A DNA stretch of 22,712 bases, taken from Hyphomonas sp. UBA5111 (lineage in GTDB: Bacteria > Pseudomonadota > Alphaproteobacteria > Caulobacterales > Hyphomonadaceae). The notes beneath the pieces were generated by a model, which saw only the letters and a program-made list of their open reading frames with translations, was not told where the DNA came from and did not search any database. This document shows, one piece after another, positions 15,906-22,712 of the stretch (position 1 is its first letter; the number at the start of each line of letters is the position of its first letter). The stretch is taken from positions 1-22,712 of the forward strand of contig DHZF01000019.1 in assembly GCA_002414505.1 (NCBI GenBank), read 5' to 3'. The translations under genes were made by a program, and so were the position numbers.

Positions 15906-16389
15906 CTATACCGCCCTAGATGGCAAAGACGCGACGCCGAGCGACGTGAATCAATTCGTGCGACTAGTGACGCACGGCGGCGCCGTTAAAGAGCATTTCG
16001 TCCGCCAAGGCGTCCGACACGATGGCGCGAAACTGGTGTTTGCACGGAGCGAAGAAATCACGGTCGGGGTCGCCGCGCTCAAAGTCCCGGTCATGACTTA
16101 CCGTAACGGTATTGCGCACGCCTCCAAGTCCGGCCACCCGCTTCCAGCAGATCAATATCCATTCGAACTCGGTTATGTTGCCGTTTCTGAGGCTCATGGC
16201 CAACGCGGCATTGCAAGCACTTTAATCTCACAGGTCATTGAACTCGCCAAAGGAAGCGGCCTTTTTGCGACCACGTCCAACCCGGCGATGATGGGCACGC
16301 TTTTGCCGCGCGCAGGATTTAAACGGGTTGGAACATCCTGGCTAAATGACGACGATGAACAATTGCATCTATACATTTTAGATCAATAA
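15898..16389 (+). CDS. GNAT-family N-acetyltransferase
   Basis: The protein has 163 residues with GGGAG five bases before the ATG. Motif A of the GNAT fold is visible: 'ELGYVAVSEAHGQRGIASTL' (about 90-109), including the Q-R-G-I-A pyrophosphate-binding loop for acetyl-CoA. Motif B follows with 'SNPAMMGTLLPRAGFKRVG'. The substrate cannot be read from sequence. Candidates include small amines, amino acids or protein N-termini. It is preceded by a short overlapping ORF with its own ribosome site and lies 180 bp upstream of the STAND nuclease gene, in the same direction. A toxin of the TacT type is less likely, because no ribbon-helix-helix antitoxin gene precedes it. Confidence 0.85.
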   Translation: MFDYTALDGKDATPSDVNQFVRLVTHGGAVKEHFVRQGVRHDGAKLVFARSEEITVGVAALKVPVMTYRNGIAHASKSGHPLPADQYPFELGYVAVSEAHGQRGIASTLISQVIELAKGSGLFATTSNPAMMGTLLPRAGFKRVGTSWLNDDDEQLHLYILDQ

Positions 16390-16572
16390 CTACGCCTGGT
16401 TTTCTGGCAGTGGCTAAAACCCAACAAAACGCCATTGAACCGATGGAGCTTGAACTTGCGATGCCTGGAGATCTTTAAGCCGAGGTGGTCACGTTGAAAG
16501 AACGAAGGAGCAACATTATCTCTCGTCTTGATCCAATTTGATATCTGGCAAGAGGTGCCCACCGCATTTTTC

Positions 16573-19500
16573 ATGACGAGCGAGACACAATATCCCCTTT
16601 CCCCTGACCCGAAGCGGCAGGCGGCGCATATTGTCAGCGCGTTTCGCTACCAGCTGATGGAAACCGCCATAGCCTGGATGACCCTGCCGGAAGAGGCGAA
16701 CCTCCTCATCGAAATTTTCGAAGACTTCGATATCGAAACGCCAGACGGCGCGACCGAACTGACCCAAGTCAAACACAGCGTTAGCGATCGCGCCCTAACC
16801 CTTGCCAGCAACGCCGCACGTGACGCCCTGACCAATTATTGGAACACCAGCCGCGCCGGCGAAGTCTCTGGCGTATCGCTCATCGTCCATACCAATATGC
16901 CCATCGGCTCTGAACGCGGCGCCAGCCTGCCGGATGACGCGACCGGTATCTCCTATTGGCAGGCCGTTAAAGACGGCGCAGATAGCGGCCCGCTCAAAGA
17001 TCTCCTCATCGCAAGCCTGCCAGAGGGCGACTTGAAATCCTGGCTCGCAAGCGATCCGCCCGATGCGGCGCTTCGCGCCCGATTGATTGACCGCGTCTCC
17101 TGGAAAACAAGCCAGCCCAGCGGCGCGCCGCAGAACGCGCTTCTGGTGGAACTGATCGCTGGGCGCCTTGCCGCGCTTGAATTGCCAGTCGTCCTGGCGC
17201 CGCGCGTCGCCGGAGCCATTATCGAGCGCATCGGCATGGTCGCCAGCGAAACCGATCCGAGCCTTCGGCGCCTAACCCTCGCCGACCTCCACGCCTTCTT
17301 ACATGAACTGAGCCGCCCCGGTCAGCCAGGCCATGAGCCCGCCTGGGCCCGGGCAAGCTGGACGGTCCCAGTGGACGAGACCGAGCTTCCCGCCCTGTGC
17401 GCTGGCCGCGACTCGCTGGTCAGCGCCTTGTCAGGGACACTAAACGAGACAGGCGCGCTCTGGCTGCATGGCGCCAGCGGGACCGGCAAATCCACGCTTG
17501 CTCAGCAGGCCGCGCGCGCCGGTGCTGACAACTGGCTCGTCATCGAATTCAGAGACCAGGTCAAACCAAGCGACATCCTTCTTCGGCTCGACCGCGCCTA
17601 TACGGACGTTGTACTAACTGATCGGGTTGGCGGCGTCATTCTCGATGATCTGGATGCTGACTTTGTCGCCCAGCACGCCGCCCGTTTTGGACGTTTTATC
17701 AAATGGATGGCGGCGCGCGGCGCCCGCGTGATCGTTACTTCAGCAAGACCCCTCAGCCCGGCGGCGCTCCAGTCCGCCAGTCTCCCACCCGACGCGCTCA
17801 AAGACGCGCCTTATCTGACCCAGGACGACGTCACGCAACTCGTCTCGCAAACCAGCGCGCCGCCCGACATGACCGAGGCTTGGGGCCTCTTCATTCATCT
17901 CTCAACCTCAAGCGGCCATCCGCAATTGGTTGCCGCCAAAGCGGTCTCGCTCGACCATCGCGCCTGGCCCAAAGAGGCCTTAACAGAAGACATGTCCGGG
18001 ACCCCGAGCGATGCCGTCGAGCTCACCCGCACTGAGGCGCGCCGGCGACTTTTAAATGACGCAACCGGTGAGGGCCGCGCGCTCTTAAAACGCCTTGGCT
18101 GCATCATGTTTAAATTTGACCGCGCCTCCGCCATTGCCGTGGCTGCCCTTGACCCGCCCATTGAAGACGCATCGGCCAGCCTTGACCTGCTCACTGGTCC
18201 CTGGATCGAAAAGTCGCCGACCGACCCTGGATATTTACGCCTATCGCCGCTGCTCACCGGTTTGCAGCAGGATCTCGGTGAAGACACCATTCAGCAAATA
18301 CAAACCGGGTATCTGGTCGCTAGGATCAAACGCGGCGCGATCCCCTATGAAGCGCTGGATTCTGTCTTCTGGACCGCTTTTCTCGCCAAGCAGGGCTGGT
18401 TCTTCACCAAGTTCTTCGAAAGCTCACTCTCTTTTGATGAGGAGAAGAGCAAAGCCATTGCGGTGAGGCTCGGCGGCCTTGTCTATCTCACCACCAATCG
18501 CCCTCTGTTCCCGGACGATCCCGGCACGTCGCATATCTTAAGGCTGTTGCAGATCGACACGGCGGCGCTCAATGGCGAGAAAACCCTGTTCCAGCCAATC
18601 GCCATCGCCGCCATGCGCGAAGCCATGGAGATCGAGCATGACGAGCTGAAAGACGCGTTCAGCCTGATGGCGCTGATGAAGATCCTTCTCGCCCAAGGCG
18701 CGAAGCTGGATTGGGGCTTGCGCCTGTCTTACATCGCCTATTTTGAAGCCCTCGCCTATAAAAACCCGGACTTGGTCAATCGACACCGCGGCGCAGTCTT
18801 CGACGCAATGCAGGCGGAATTTGGCGAAGCCGCCGACACACCGGGCTTTATGCTGAATGTCGGCGTCTCAGCGATTGAAAACCCGGCCGAGTTAAGAACC
18901 CTTTTCATCGCGCTCGATGCGCTCGATTCAGCGCTCCGTACGCAGAGATTGGCGCAGCTTAAAGCCTTCTTCAAAACTTACGGTCTGCATATCCAGTCAG
19001 CCTGGGCGCGTGCCTGGTCGGCGGGCAAGCTCGACGCCGAAGCGGCGATCTCAGACTATGAAGAGATGGCGACCCTGGCGGCGCGCTGGTCTGATGAAGA
19101 TCTCATCGCCGAATGCGTCATCGCCCAATCCGTCCTCTGGGATGAAATGCAAGACAACCGTCCAAGGGCCATGCAAGTGGTCGACGCCGCACTTGAGGCC
19201 CTGCCAGATCATCCAGAACTGTTACGGCAAAAGGCTAAAGTCCATGGGCATGACCGTCAATATGACAAAGCCCGCGCTATTCTCGAGCAGATCCGGCCCC
19301 GCACCGATGACGGCTCCGACATTGAGCGCATGTACGCGCTCAAAGAACAGGCCGTCGCGACCGCCAATCTTGGCGATACCGACGCTGCACGCGTGCTATT
19401 TCTGGAGGCGGCCGCCGCCGCAGAAGCGGTAGAAGAAGATGTTGGCTCCATGCGCGCCCATGCCATTGCCCTGCGGGCTGAAGCGGCCATGTGTTCCTGG

Positions 19501-20589
19501 CGAGACGGCGCGTTTGAACCGGCGCTGCGCGAGATCGCGCCGCTGATCAATACTCTGGAGCAGGTGAATCCAGAGGATCATCAAGCAGCGAAGAACCTGC
19601 ATCTCAAATTGCGCTGGCTGGTCGGTTGGCTGCATGAGACCACCGGTGGTCCCACAGGTCTCCGCCGAGAACTTCGCTACGGCGCCCTTGCCGCCCTCGA
19701 CACCGATTATCCAGAACAGGAGGGCGACCGCGCCGCGCGTCACGAAGACATCAAACTCTTACTCCTCATGGTGGGTTTGAGAAAGCGCGTGCCGGACCTC
19801 TTCGCAGACCTCGATTGGTCCGAGACAACCATCGGCTTTCACATCTTCCTCGCCGCAGCAGAGTTTGATCTTGCCGTAGAGGACAGGGATCCGAACCTGC
19901 TCGCTGACGCCGTGTTGCAGCTCACTGGCGCTTTCAATGACGCGCTTAAAAAGAAAAATGACGTCCCCTCCACGCCCACCGAGAAAGTCAAATCCATTGA
20001 CGCCAGCGACATGGAAGAGAAGACCATCAAAGCGGTGTTCGAGCATGCCATCGCGCTCGCCGCCTTCTTTGGCGCTCAGGGTCAAACTGACAAGAAAGCC
20101 TGTTGCGAGACCTTTCTGACGCGCATCAAAGATCGCTTGGGCGATACGACGCCAATGCTTGATAAGTTCAGTGACATCCTCGCTGGAAAGGCGGACGCTT
20201 ACCCAGGCAATCAAGCGGAACTGATCTTCAAATCTGCCTTCGCACCTGGCTCGGAGGTGCTTCACCCCGCCGACATCATCAATCGTCAACTCGCCATCCT
20301 GCAATGCGCCATTGCCTGCGGCTGTGGGGCCCGTCTGGTATTCCGCATCCATCACCTCTTCGCCGATGAGTGGGACTATATTCTGAGCCATCAACGCTTT
20401 TTGCTGACCCAGCCCGCCCTGCACGCGCCCGCCCTTGAAGCCGCCATCGCCTATGCAAGAGAGGTTCAACCGGGATCGCTGCCCAATCTCCTGCAAACCG
20501 GCGCGCGCGCCCTCAACGACCAAGTCCCTGATGCATGGCTCGCCGTTGCAGAGCAGCTCGGCGGAAAAGCTGGCGCTGAAGCCCATTGA
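16573..20589 (+). CDS. STAND-type NTPase with Cap4/DUF4297-like nuclease domain, putative antiphage protein
   Basis: The protein has 1338 residues from the ATG at 16573. A TTG 15 codons upstream (16528) is an alternative, and neither has a well-spaced Shine-Dalgarno. Residues ~10-110 resemble the DUF4297/Cap4 restriction-like nuclease: 'AFRYQLMETAIAW', then 'IEIFEDFDIETPDGATELTQ' followed by VKHS. The acidic residues (E50-D53) and Q-V-K (65-67) fit a PD-(D/E)xK active site. A P-loop NTPase follows: Walker A 'GASGTGKST' (300-308), Walker B 'VILDDLD' (355-361), and a sensor segment 'ARVIVTSARP' (384-393), the order found in STAND/NLR-like ATPases. From about 430 to the end the protein is alpha-helical and repeat-like (TPR-type stretches such as 'PELLRQKAKVHGHDRQYDKA'), a typical ligand-sensing arm. 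Avs-type proteins use this layout to cut DNA after recognising phage proteins. It precedes a DUF3800 gene by 53 bp. The nuclease assignment is by motif only, and the sensor specificity is unknown. Confidence 0.8.
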   Translation: MTSETQYPLSPDPKRQAAHIVSAFRYQLMETAIAWMTLPEEANLLIEIFEDFDIETPDGATELTQVKHSVSDRALTLASNAARDALTNYWNTSRAGEVSGVSLIVHTNMPIGSERGASLPDDATGISYWQAVKDGADSGPLKDLLIASLPEGDLKSWLASDPPDAALRARLIDRVSWKTSQPSGAPQNALLVELIAGRLAALELPVVLAPRVAGAIIERIGMVASETDPSLRRLTLADLHAFLHELSRPGQPGHEPAWARASWTVPVDETELPALCAGRDSLVSALSGTLNETGALWLHGASGTGKSTLAQQAARAGADNWLVIEFRDQVKPSDILLRLDRAYTDVVLTDRVGGVILDDLDADFVAQHAARFGRFIKWMAARGARVIVTSARPLSPAALQSASLPPDALKDAPYLTQDDVTQLVSQTSAPPDMTEAWGLFIHLSTSSGHPQLVAAKAVSLDHRAWPKEALTEDMSGTPSDAVELTRTEARRRLLNDATGEGRALLKRLGCIMFKFDRASAIAVAALDPPIEDASASLDLLTGPWIEKSPTDPGYLRLSPLLTGLQQDLGEDTIQQIQTGYLVARIKRGAIPYEALDSVFWTAFLAKQGWFFTKFFESSLSFDEEKSKAIAVRLGGLVYLTTNRPLFPDDPGTSHILRLLQIDTAALNGEKTLFQPIAIAAMREAMEIEHDELKDAFSLMALMKILLAQGAKLDWGLRLSYIAYFEALAYKNPDLVNRHRGAVFDAMQAEFGEAADTPGFMLNVGVSAIENPAELRTLFIALDALDSALRTQRLAQLKAFFKTYGLHIQSAWARAWSAGKLDAEAAISDYEEMATLAARWSDEDLIAECVIAQSVLWDEMQDNRPRAMQVVDAALEALPDHPELLRQKAKVHGHDRQYDKARAILEQIRPRTDDGSDIERMYALKEQAVATANLGDTDAARVLFLEAAAAAEAVEEDVGSMRAHAIALRAEAAMCSWRDGAFEPALREIAPLINTLEQVNPEDHQAAKNLHLKLRWLVGWLHETTGGPTGLRRELRYGALAALDTDYPEQEGDRAARHEDIKLLLLMVGLRKRVPDLFADLDWSETTIGFHIFLAAAEFDLAVEDRDPNLLADAVLQLTGAFNDALKKKNDVPSTPTEKVKSIDASDMEEKTIKAVFEHAIALAAFFGAQGQTDKKACCETFLTRIKDRLGDTTPMLDKFSDILAGKADAYPGNQAELIFKSAFAPGSEVLHPADIINRQLAILQCAIACGCGARLVFRIHHLFADEWDYILSHQRFLLTQPALHAPALEAAIAYAREVQPGSLPNLLQTGARALNDQVPDAWLAVAEQLGGKAGAEAH

Positions 20590-20642
20590 CGCGGCGCTGT
20601 ATGAGATAATGAGACGCCGACCCCTTCCCCTTCGAGACTGCC

Positions 20643-21758
20643 ATGATCGATATTGACGATATTCGCAGCGCCCACATCAAGATGCATCGCCTCACTGGCA
20701 TGGATGACGCCTACACTTTCTATCATGATGAAACCAACAATATAAAAAAGCTCCGCATCAAGACGGGAGGCTTTAACGTCGCTGAGCCCGGTGTTTTCGT
20801 CCTGGGCGGTGTTGTGCATCCTGGCACGCCCAGGGACTTGGATATCGAAACGCTGCGCGCAGATATGCGCATTCAAAAGAGCGCGAAAGAGATAAAGCTG
20901 GAACACGTCGCCAAGGGGCGGTTTCTAGACGTGCTGCGCTCAACCAAACTGACCGTATTTTTGCGCTGGCTTTCTGAGAACGATTTGAGGCTGCACTATC
21001 ACGCCCTCGATCCTGTCTATTGGGGGATTGTCGATATCTTGGATTCCATTCTCTACCGGCTGGGAGACCCACATCTCGCCCAGGCGCATATCTTCCTCAA
21101 AGCCGATCTTTCCGCCCTCTTGCGCGCGAACCTTTCTGACACTGCCGCGCTCTTCTACAAATACAACTATCCCGCGCTAAGCGCCGCGCACCGCGCGCCC
21201 TTTATCGATGACCTCCTCGCTTTGGTGGAGCGCGATCAAGACAGTCTACCAGACTATAACTCCATGATGCTAAAAGGCGCCCTGCAACGCGCGCGGCGCC
21301 TGCCCAGCTTCGATTTTATCGAAGGCTACACCGCTCATGAACTGCTGGGCACCTTCGCACTGTTTTATCTGACGCGGATCGCGGTGTTCAAACACGCATT
21401 CCATATTCTCGATATGGAAGACACGGTCCGCGACGAGATGATCGCGCTCGCGCCAAGCTCAAACGGCGTCCCCGTTGAAAATTACAAATTCTGCGATTCA
21501 AAATCCGAGACAGGGATTCAGGTCTCGGATGTCATCGTCGGCGTCTTAGGAAAAATGTACACTTACCTCGTTGAAACGCCGCGAGATCAGGTCCTGACCG
21601 ATCAAGCCGCATTGTCAGGCCCAAGCAAAACCAATGCAGATCTGTTGCGTGACTTGATTGATGAAGCCAACGTCGCAAACACCGCTTTCTTGAACCATGT
21701 GATGAGCAACTCAGACGTGGACAAGATGAACCTGTTTCTTGGTATCTCGCGATCGTAG
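20643..21758 (+). CDS. DUF3800-family protein, probable partner of the STAND nuclease
   Basis: The protein has 371 residues starting 53 bp after the upstream gene, same strand, so a two-gene operon is likely. DUF3800 proteins carry an N-terminal D-E-(S/T) motif and a C-terminal D-S-K...Q-x-x-D motif on an RNase H-like fold. Here these are 'FYHDETNN' (D29, E30) with 'FVLGGVVHPG' after it, and 'CDSKSETGIQVSDVIVG' (D285, D296). The four acids could form a metal-binding nuclease-like site. The molecular function of the family is not settled, but members are often found in defence islands and mobile elements. The ATG at 20643 has only a weak ribosome site. ATGs at 20682 and 20700 are alternatives, both still upstream of the D-E motif. 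Role in defence is inferred from the neighbour. Confidence 0.8.
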   Translation: MIDIDDIRSAHIKMHRLTGMDDAYTFYHDETNNIKKLRIKTGGFNVAEPGVFVLGGVVHPGTPRDLDIETLRADMRIQKSAKEIKLEHVAKGRFLDVLRSTKLTVFLRWLSENDLRLHYHALDPVYWGIVDILDSILYRLGDPHLAQAHIFLKADLSALLRANLSDTAALFYKYNYPALSAAHRAPFIDDLLALVERDQDSLPDYNSMMLKGALQRARRLPSFDFIEGYTAHELLGTFALFYLTRIAVFKHAFHILDMEDTVRDEMIALAPSSNGVPVENYKFCDSKSETGIQVSDVIVGVLGKMYTYLVETPRDQVLTDQAALSGPSKTNADLLRDLIDEANVANTAFLNHVMSNSDVDKMNLFLGISRS

Positions 21759-21878
21759 GAACGCACGCAAGGAAAACCCATCCTATGTCTGCTGCTAGGA
21801 ACTTTCGGCCTCGCGGCTTATGTCTTCAATCGGGATATAGCGGACGTTGGTCTTCCTGCGCGAATGCTGATGAAGAGG

Positions 21879-22223
21879 CTAGCGCTTCAAAGTCTTAAGT
21901 GCCTCGATTTGCGCTTTCGCGATTTTCAACTGATCTGACGATAGTGAGCGTACCAGATCAATAATCTCATTCTCGTCTCTTATCCGTGTGCGGGATTTTC
22001 GGTTGGCGGCGGCTGTCTCCAAAAATGAACTGATTGGGACATCCAAGGCTTGCGCGAGTAACATTAAGGTATCCAGGGAGGGGACTGCTTGAGCACGTTC
22101 CAAATTACTCAGACTAGCGGACGTCCGGCCTATTCGTTCAGCCAGAACTTCTTGGGTGAGCCCTCGAGAGCGTCTTGCGGCTCTGATCGCTGCGGCGATT
22201 TGTTCTTTCTGGGCATGGTTCAT
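21879..22223 (-). CDS. XRE/Cro-type HTH transcriptional regulator
   Basis: The protein has 114 residues, minus strand, convergent with the DUF3800 gene. A helix-turn-helix of the HTH_3 class covers about residues 8-66, with 'LTQEVLAERIGRTSASLSNLERA' the characteristic helix pair, followed by 'PSLDTLMLLAQALDVPISSF'. The C-terminal ~45 residues, with 'IIDLVRSLSSDQLKIAKAQI', are helical and may dimerise. The upstream region has a perfect palindrome TGGCAA-N6-TTGCCA (22239-22256) and a cluster of TCCACTT half-sites, so autoregulation and control of the divergent ECF-sigma unit are likely. GGGG lies only one base before the ATG, so the start is not ideally supported. Whether it also controls the defence genes is unknown. 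Confidence 0.9.
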   Translation of the reverse strand: MNHAQKEQIAAAIRAARRSRGLTQEVLAERIGRTSASLSNLERAQAVPSLDTLMLLAQALDVPISSFLETAAANRKSRTRIRDENEIIDLVRSLSSDQLKIAKAQIEALKTLKR

Positions 22224-22238
22224 ACCCCAAGTTCACAT

Positions 22239-22256
22239 TGGCAAAATTAATTGCCA
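22239..22256. promoter_or_regulatory. Palindrome upstream of the XRE gene, candidate operator
   Basis: TGGCAA-N6-TTGCCA is a perfect inverted repeat with AT-rich centre, 16-33 bp upstream of the XRE start. The position suits binding by the XRE protein or another dimeric repressor. Sequence identity of the binder is inferred. Confidence 0.5.
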
Positions 22257-22260
22257 TAAA

Positions 22261-22333
22261 GTCCACTTTATCTTTTGACCAAAACTCGCGCTCCACTTAA
22301 AGTGGACGACGAGAAGCTGTGAAAACTTAAAGT
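22261..22333 (+). promoter_or_regulatory. Promoter and operator cluster for the plus-strand ECF-sigma unit
   Basis: TTGACC (22275-22280), a 17-bp spacer and TAAAGT (22298-22303) form a good sigma-70 promoter on the plus strand. The -10 is embedded in a perfect palindrome TCCACTT-A-AAGTGGA (22292-22306). A further copy of the half-site, GTCCACTTT, lies at 22261-22269, exactly 30 bp from the palindrome's left arm. ACTTAAAGT recurs at 22325-22333, also 30 bp from the matching core at 22295-22303. A similar core ACTTCAAGT lies further on, at 22394-22402. The layout suggests cooperative repressor binding that hides the -10, probably by the divergent XRE protein. Confidence 0.55.
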
Positions 22334-22361
22334 CTGGCTATTGTTCAGGAGGGACCATCGG

Positions 22362-22433
22362 ATGTCTGCGAACCGTCTTCGTGCTTTAGTTGTACTTCAA
22401 GTTAGAACAACAGCGTGGTCGATTTATTCCTGA
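22362..22433 (+). CDS. Short ORF upstream of the ECF sigma factor
   Basis: This encodes 23 residues, MSANRLRALVVLQVRTTAWS..., from an ATG with a near-perfect Shine-Dalgarno (AGGAGGG, 22347-22353, spacing 8). It ends 10 bp before the ECF start, whose own ribosome site is weak, so ribosomes may terminate and restart there. I recognise no family. It could be a leader or small protein, or an artefact of a good ribosome site. The frame is different from the ECF gene, so it is not its N-terminus. Confidence 0.4.
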   Translation: MSANRLRALVVLQVRTTAWSIYS

Positions 22434-22443
22434 AGTGACGCCC

Positions 22444-22712
22444 ATGACCCACCGCGCCCTGACCCCAAACCTCCTCCATCTGCAGGCCGGCCGTCCAGCC
22501 GCGCCCGCCCAGGCCCCGATCCGCCCCCGCGCGCCGGAGACCCCGAACCGCGCCCTCACAGACCTCTACCGCACCTATCGCGCCGAATTGGTCCGCTTCG
22601 CCCGGATCCGCATCCGCCATGCGGCCGACGCCGAAGACCTGGTCCAGGACGCCTTCCTGTCGGCGGCCCGCGCCTATCCGGACCGGCCAGCCACCGAGCT
22701 CAAACCGCTCCT
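22444..22712 (+). CDS. ECF-type RNA polymerase sigma factor, cut by right window edge
   Basis: 89 complete codons from the ATG at 22444 are visible. A proline- and alanine-rich N-terminal stretch of about 38 residues precedes the sigma region 2 signature 'LYRTYRAELVRFARIRI', then 'AADAEDLVQDAFLSAARAYPD', which contains the characteristic DAEDLVQDAF core. Region 4 lies outside the window. The N-terminal extension is longer than in most ECF factors. ECF sigmas direct RNA polymerase to stress or nutrient regulons and are often held by an anti-sigma partner, which would be expected downstream of the window. The start is uncertain because the ribosome site is weak. Confidence 0.88.
   Translation, partial: MTHRALTPNLLHLQAGRPAAPAQAPIRPRAPETPNRALTDLYRTYRAELVRFARIRIRHAADAEDLVQDAFLSAARAYPDRPATELKPL

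Noticed and set aside
15831..16389. TacT-type toxin-antitoxin module
   Set aside because: The GNAT protein has about the right size, but the short ORF before it does not resemble a ribbon-helix-helix antitoxin.
19759..20586. Minus-strand open frame of 275 codons inside the STAND gene
   Set aside because: It is antisense to a continuous 1338-residue protein with consistent domain order, and has no motif of its own.
1..22712. CRISPR arrays, tRNA or rRNA genes, insertion sequences, attachment sites
   Set aside because: No regularly spaced direct repeats, no tRNA cloverleaf or CCA-end pattern, no transposase-like ORF and no flanking direct repeats around the defence genes were noticed. Short att-like repeats could be missed by eye.

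Overview
The window looks like chromosomal DNA from a GC-rich alphaproteobacterium. A Hyphomonadaceae/Caulobacterales-type marine or aquatic bacterium is my best guess. The reasons are a large TonB-dependent receptor, D-glutamate (dgcN/dgcA) genes, and what looks like a leaderless trpL-type leader peptide of the kind known from Rhizobiales. The taxonomic call is an inference from gene content, not from any search.

Layout. Positions 1-1958 (minus) hold most of tex, cut by the left edge before its S1 domain. Positions 2375-4631 (plus) hold two adjacent genes, a small multi-pass membrane protein and a membrane-anchored HExxH putative metalloprotease. Positions 4796-14208 form a nutrient locus: a TonB-dependent receptor (minus), then a divergent LysR regulator, dgcN, dgcA, a predicted lipoprotein N-acyl-D-amino-acid deacylase and, after a terminator, a DAACS-family acidic amino acid symporter. 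Read together these describe uptake and catabolism of D-glutamate or its N-acyl derivatives. The receptor would act at the outer membrane, the lipoprotein deacylase in the periplasm, the symporter at the inner membrane, and DgcN/DgcA in the cytoplasm.

Positions 14366-15513 (minus) carry a trpS of the type familiar from Firmicutes. It is preceded by what I read as a complete ribosome-mediated attenuator: a 15-codon leader peptide with two adjacent Trp codons, a 9-bp antiterminator pairing, and a GC hairpin followed by six U residues. The predicted promoter would put the transcription start exactly on the leader ATG.

Positions 15773-21758 (plus) look like an accessory or defence segment. It holds a short ORF overlapping a GNAT acetyltransferase, a 1338-residue protein with a Cap4/DUF4297-like nuclease N-terminus joined to a STAND-type P-loop NTPase and a long helical C-terminus, and a DUF3800 protein 53 bp downstream. 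The last two are my best candidate for an undescribed antiphage system. The right end has a small XRE regulator (minus) with a cluster of symmetric sites, one overlapping the -10 of a divergent promoter. That promoter leads to a 23-codon ORF and then an ECF sigma factor cut by the right edge. No tRNA, rRNA, CRISPR array or insertion sequence was seen.
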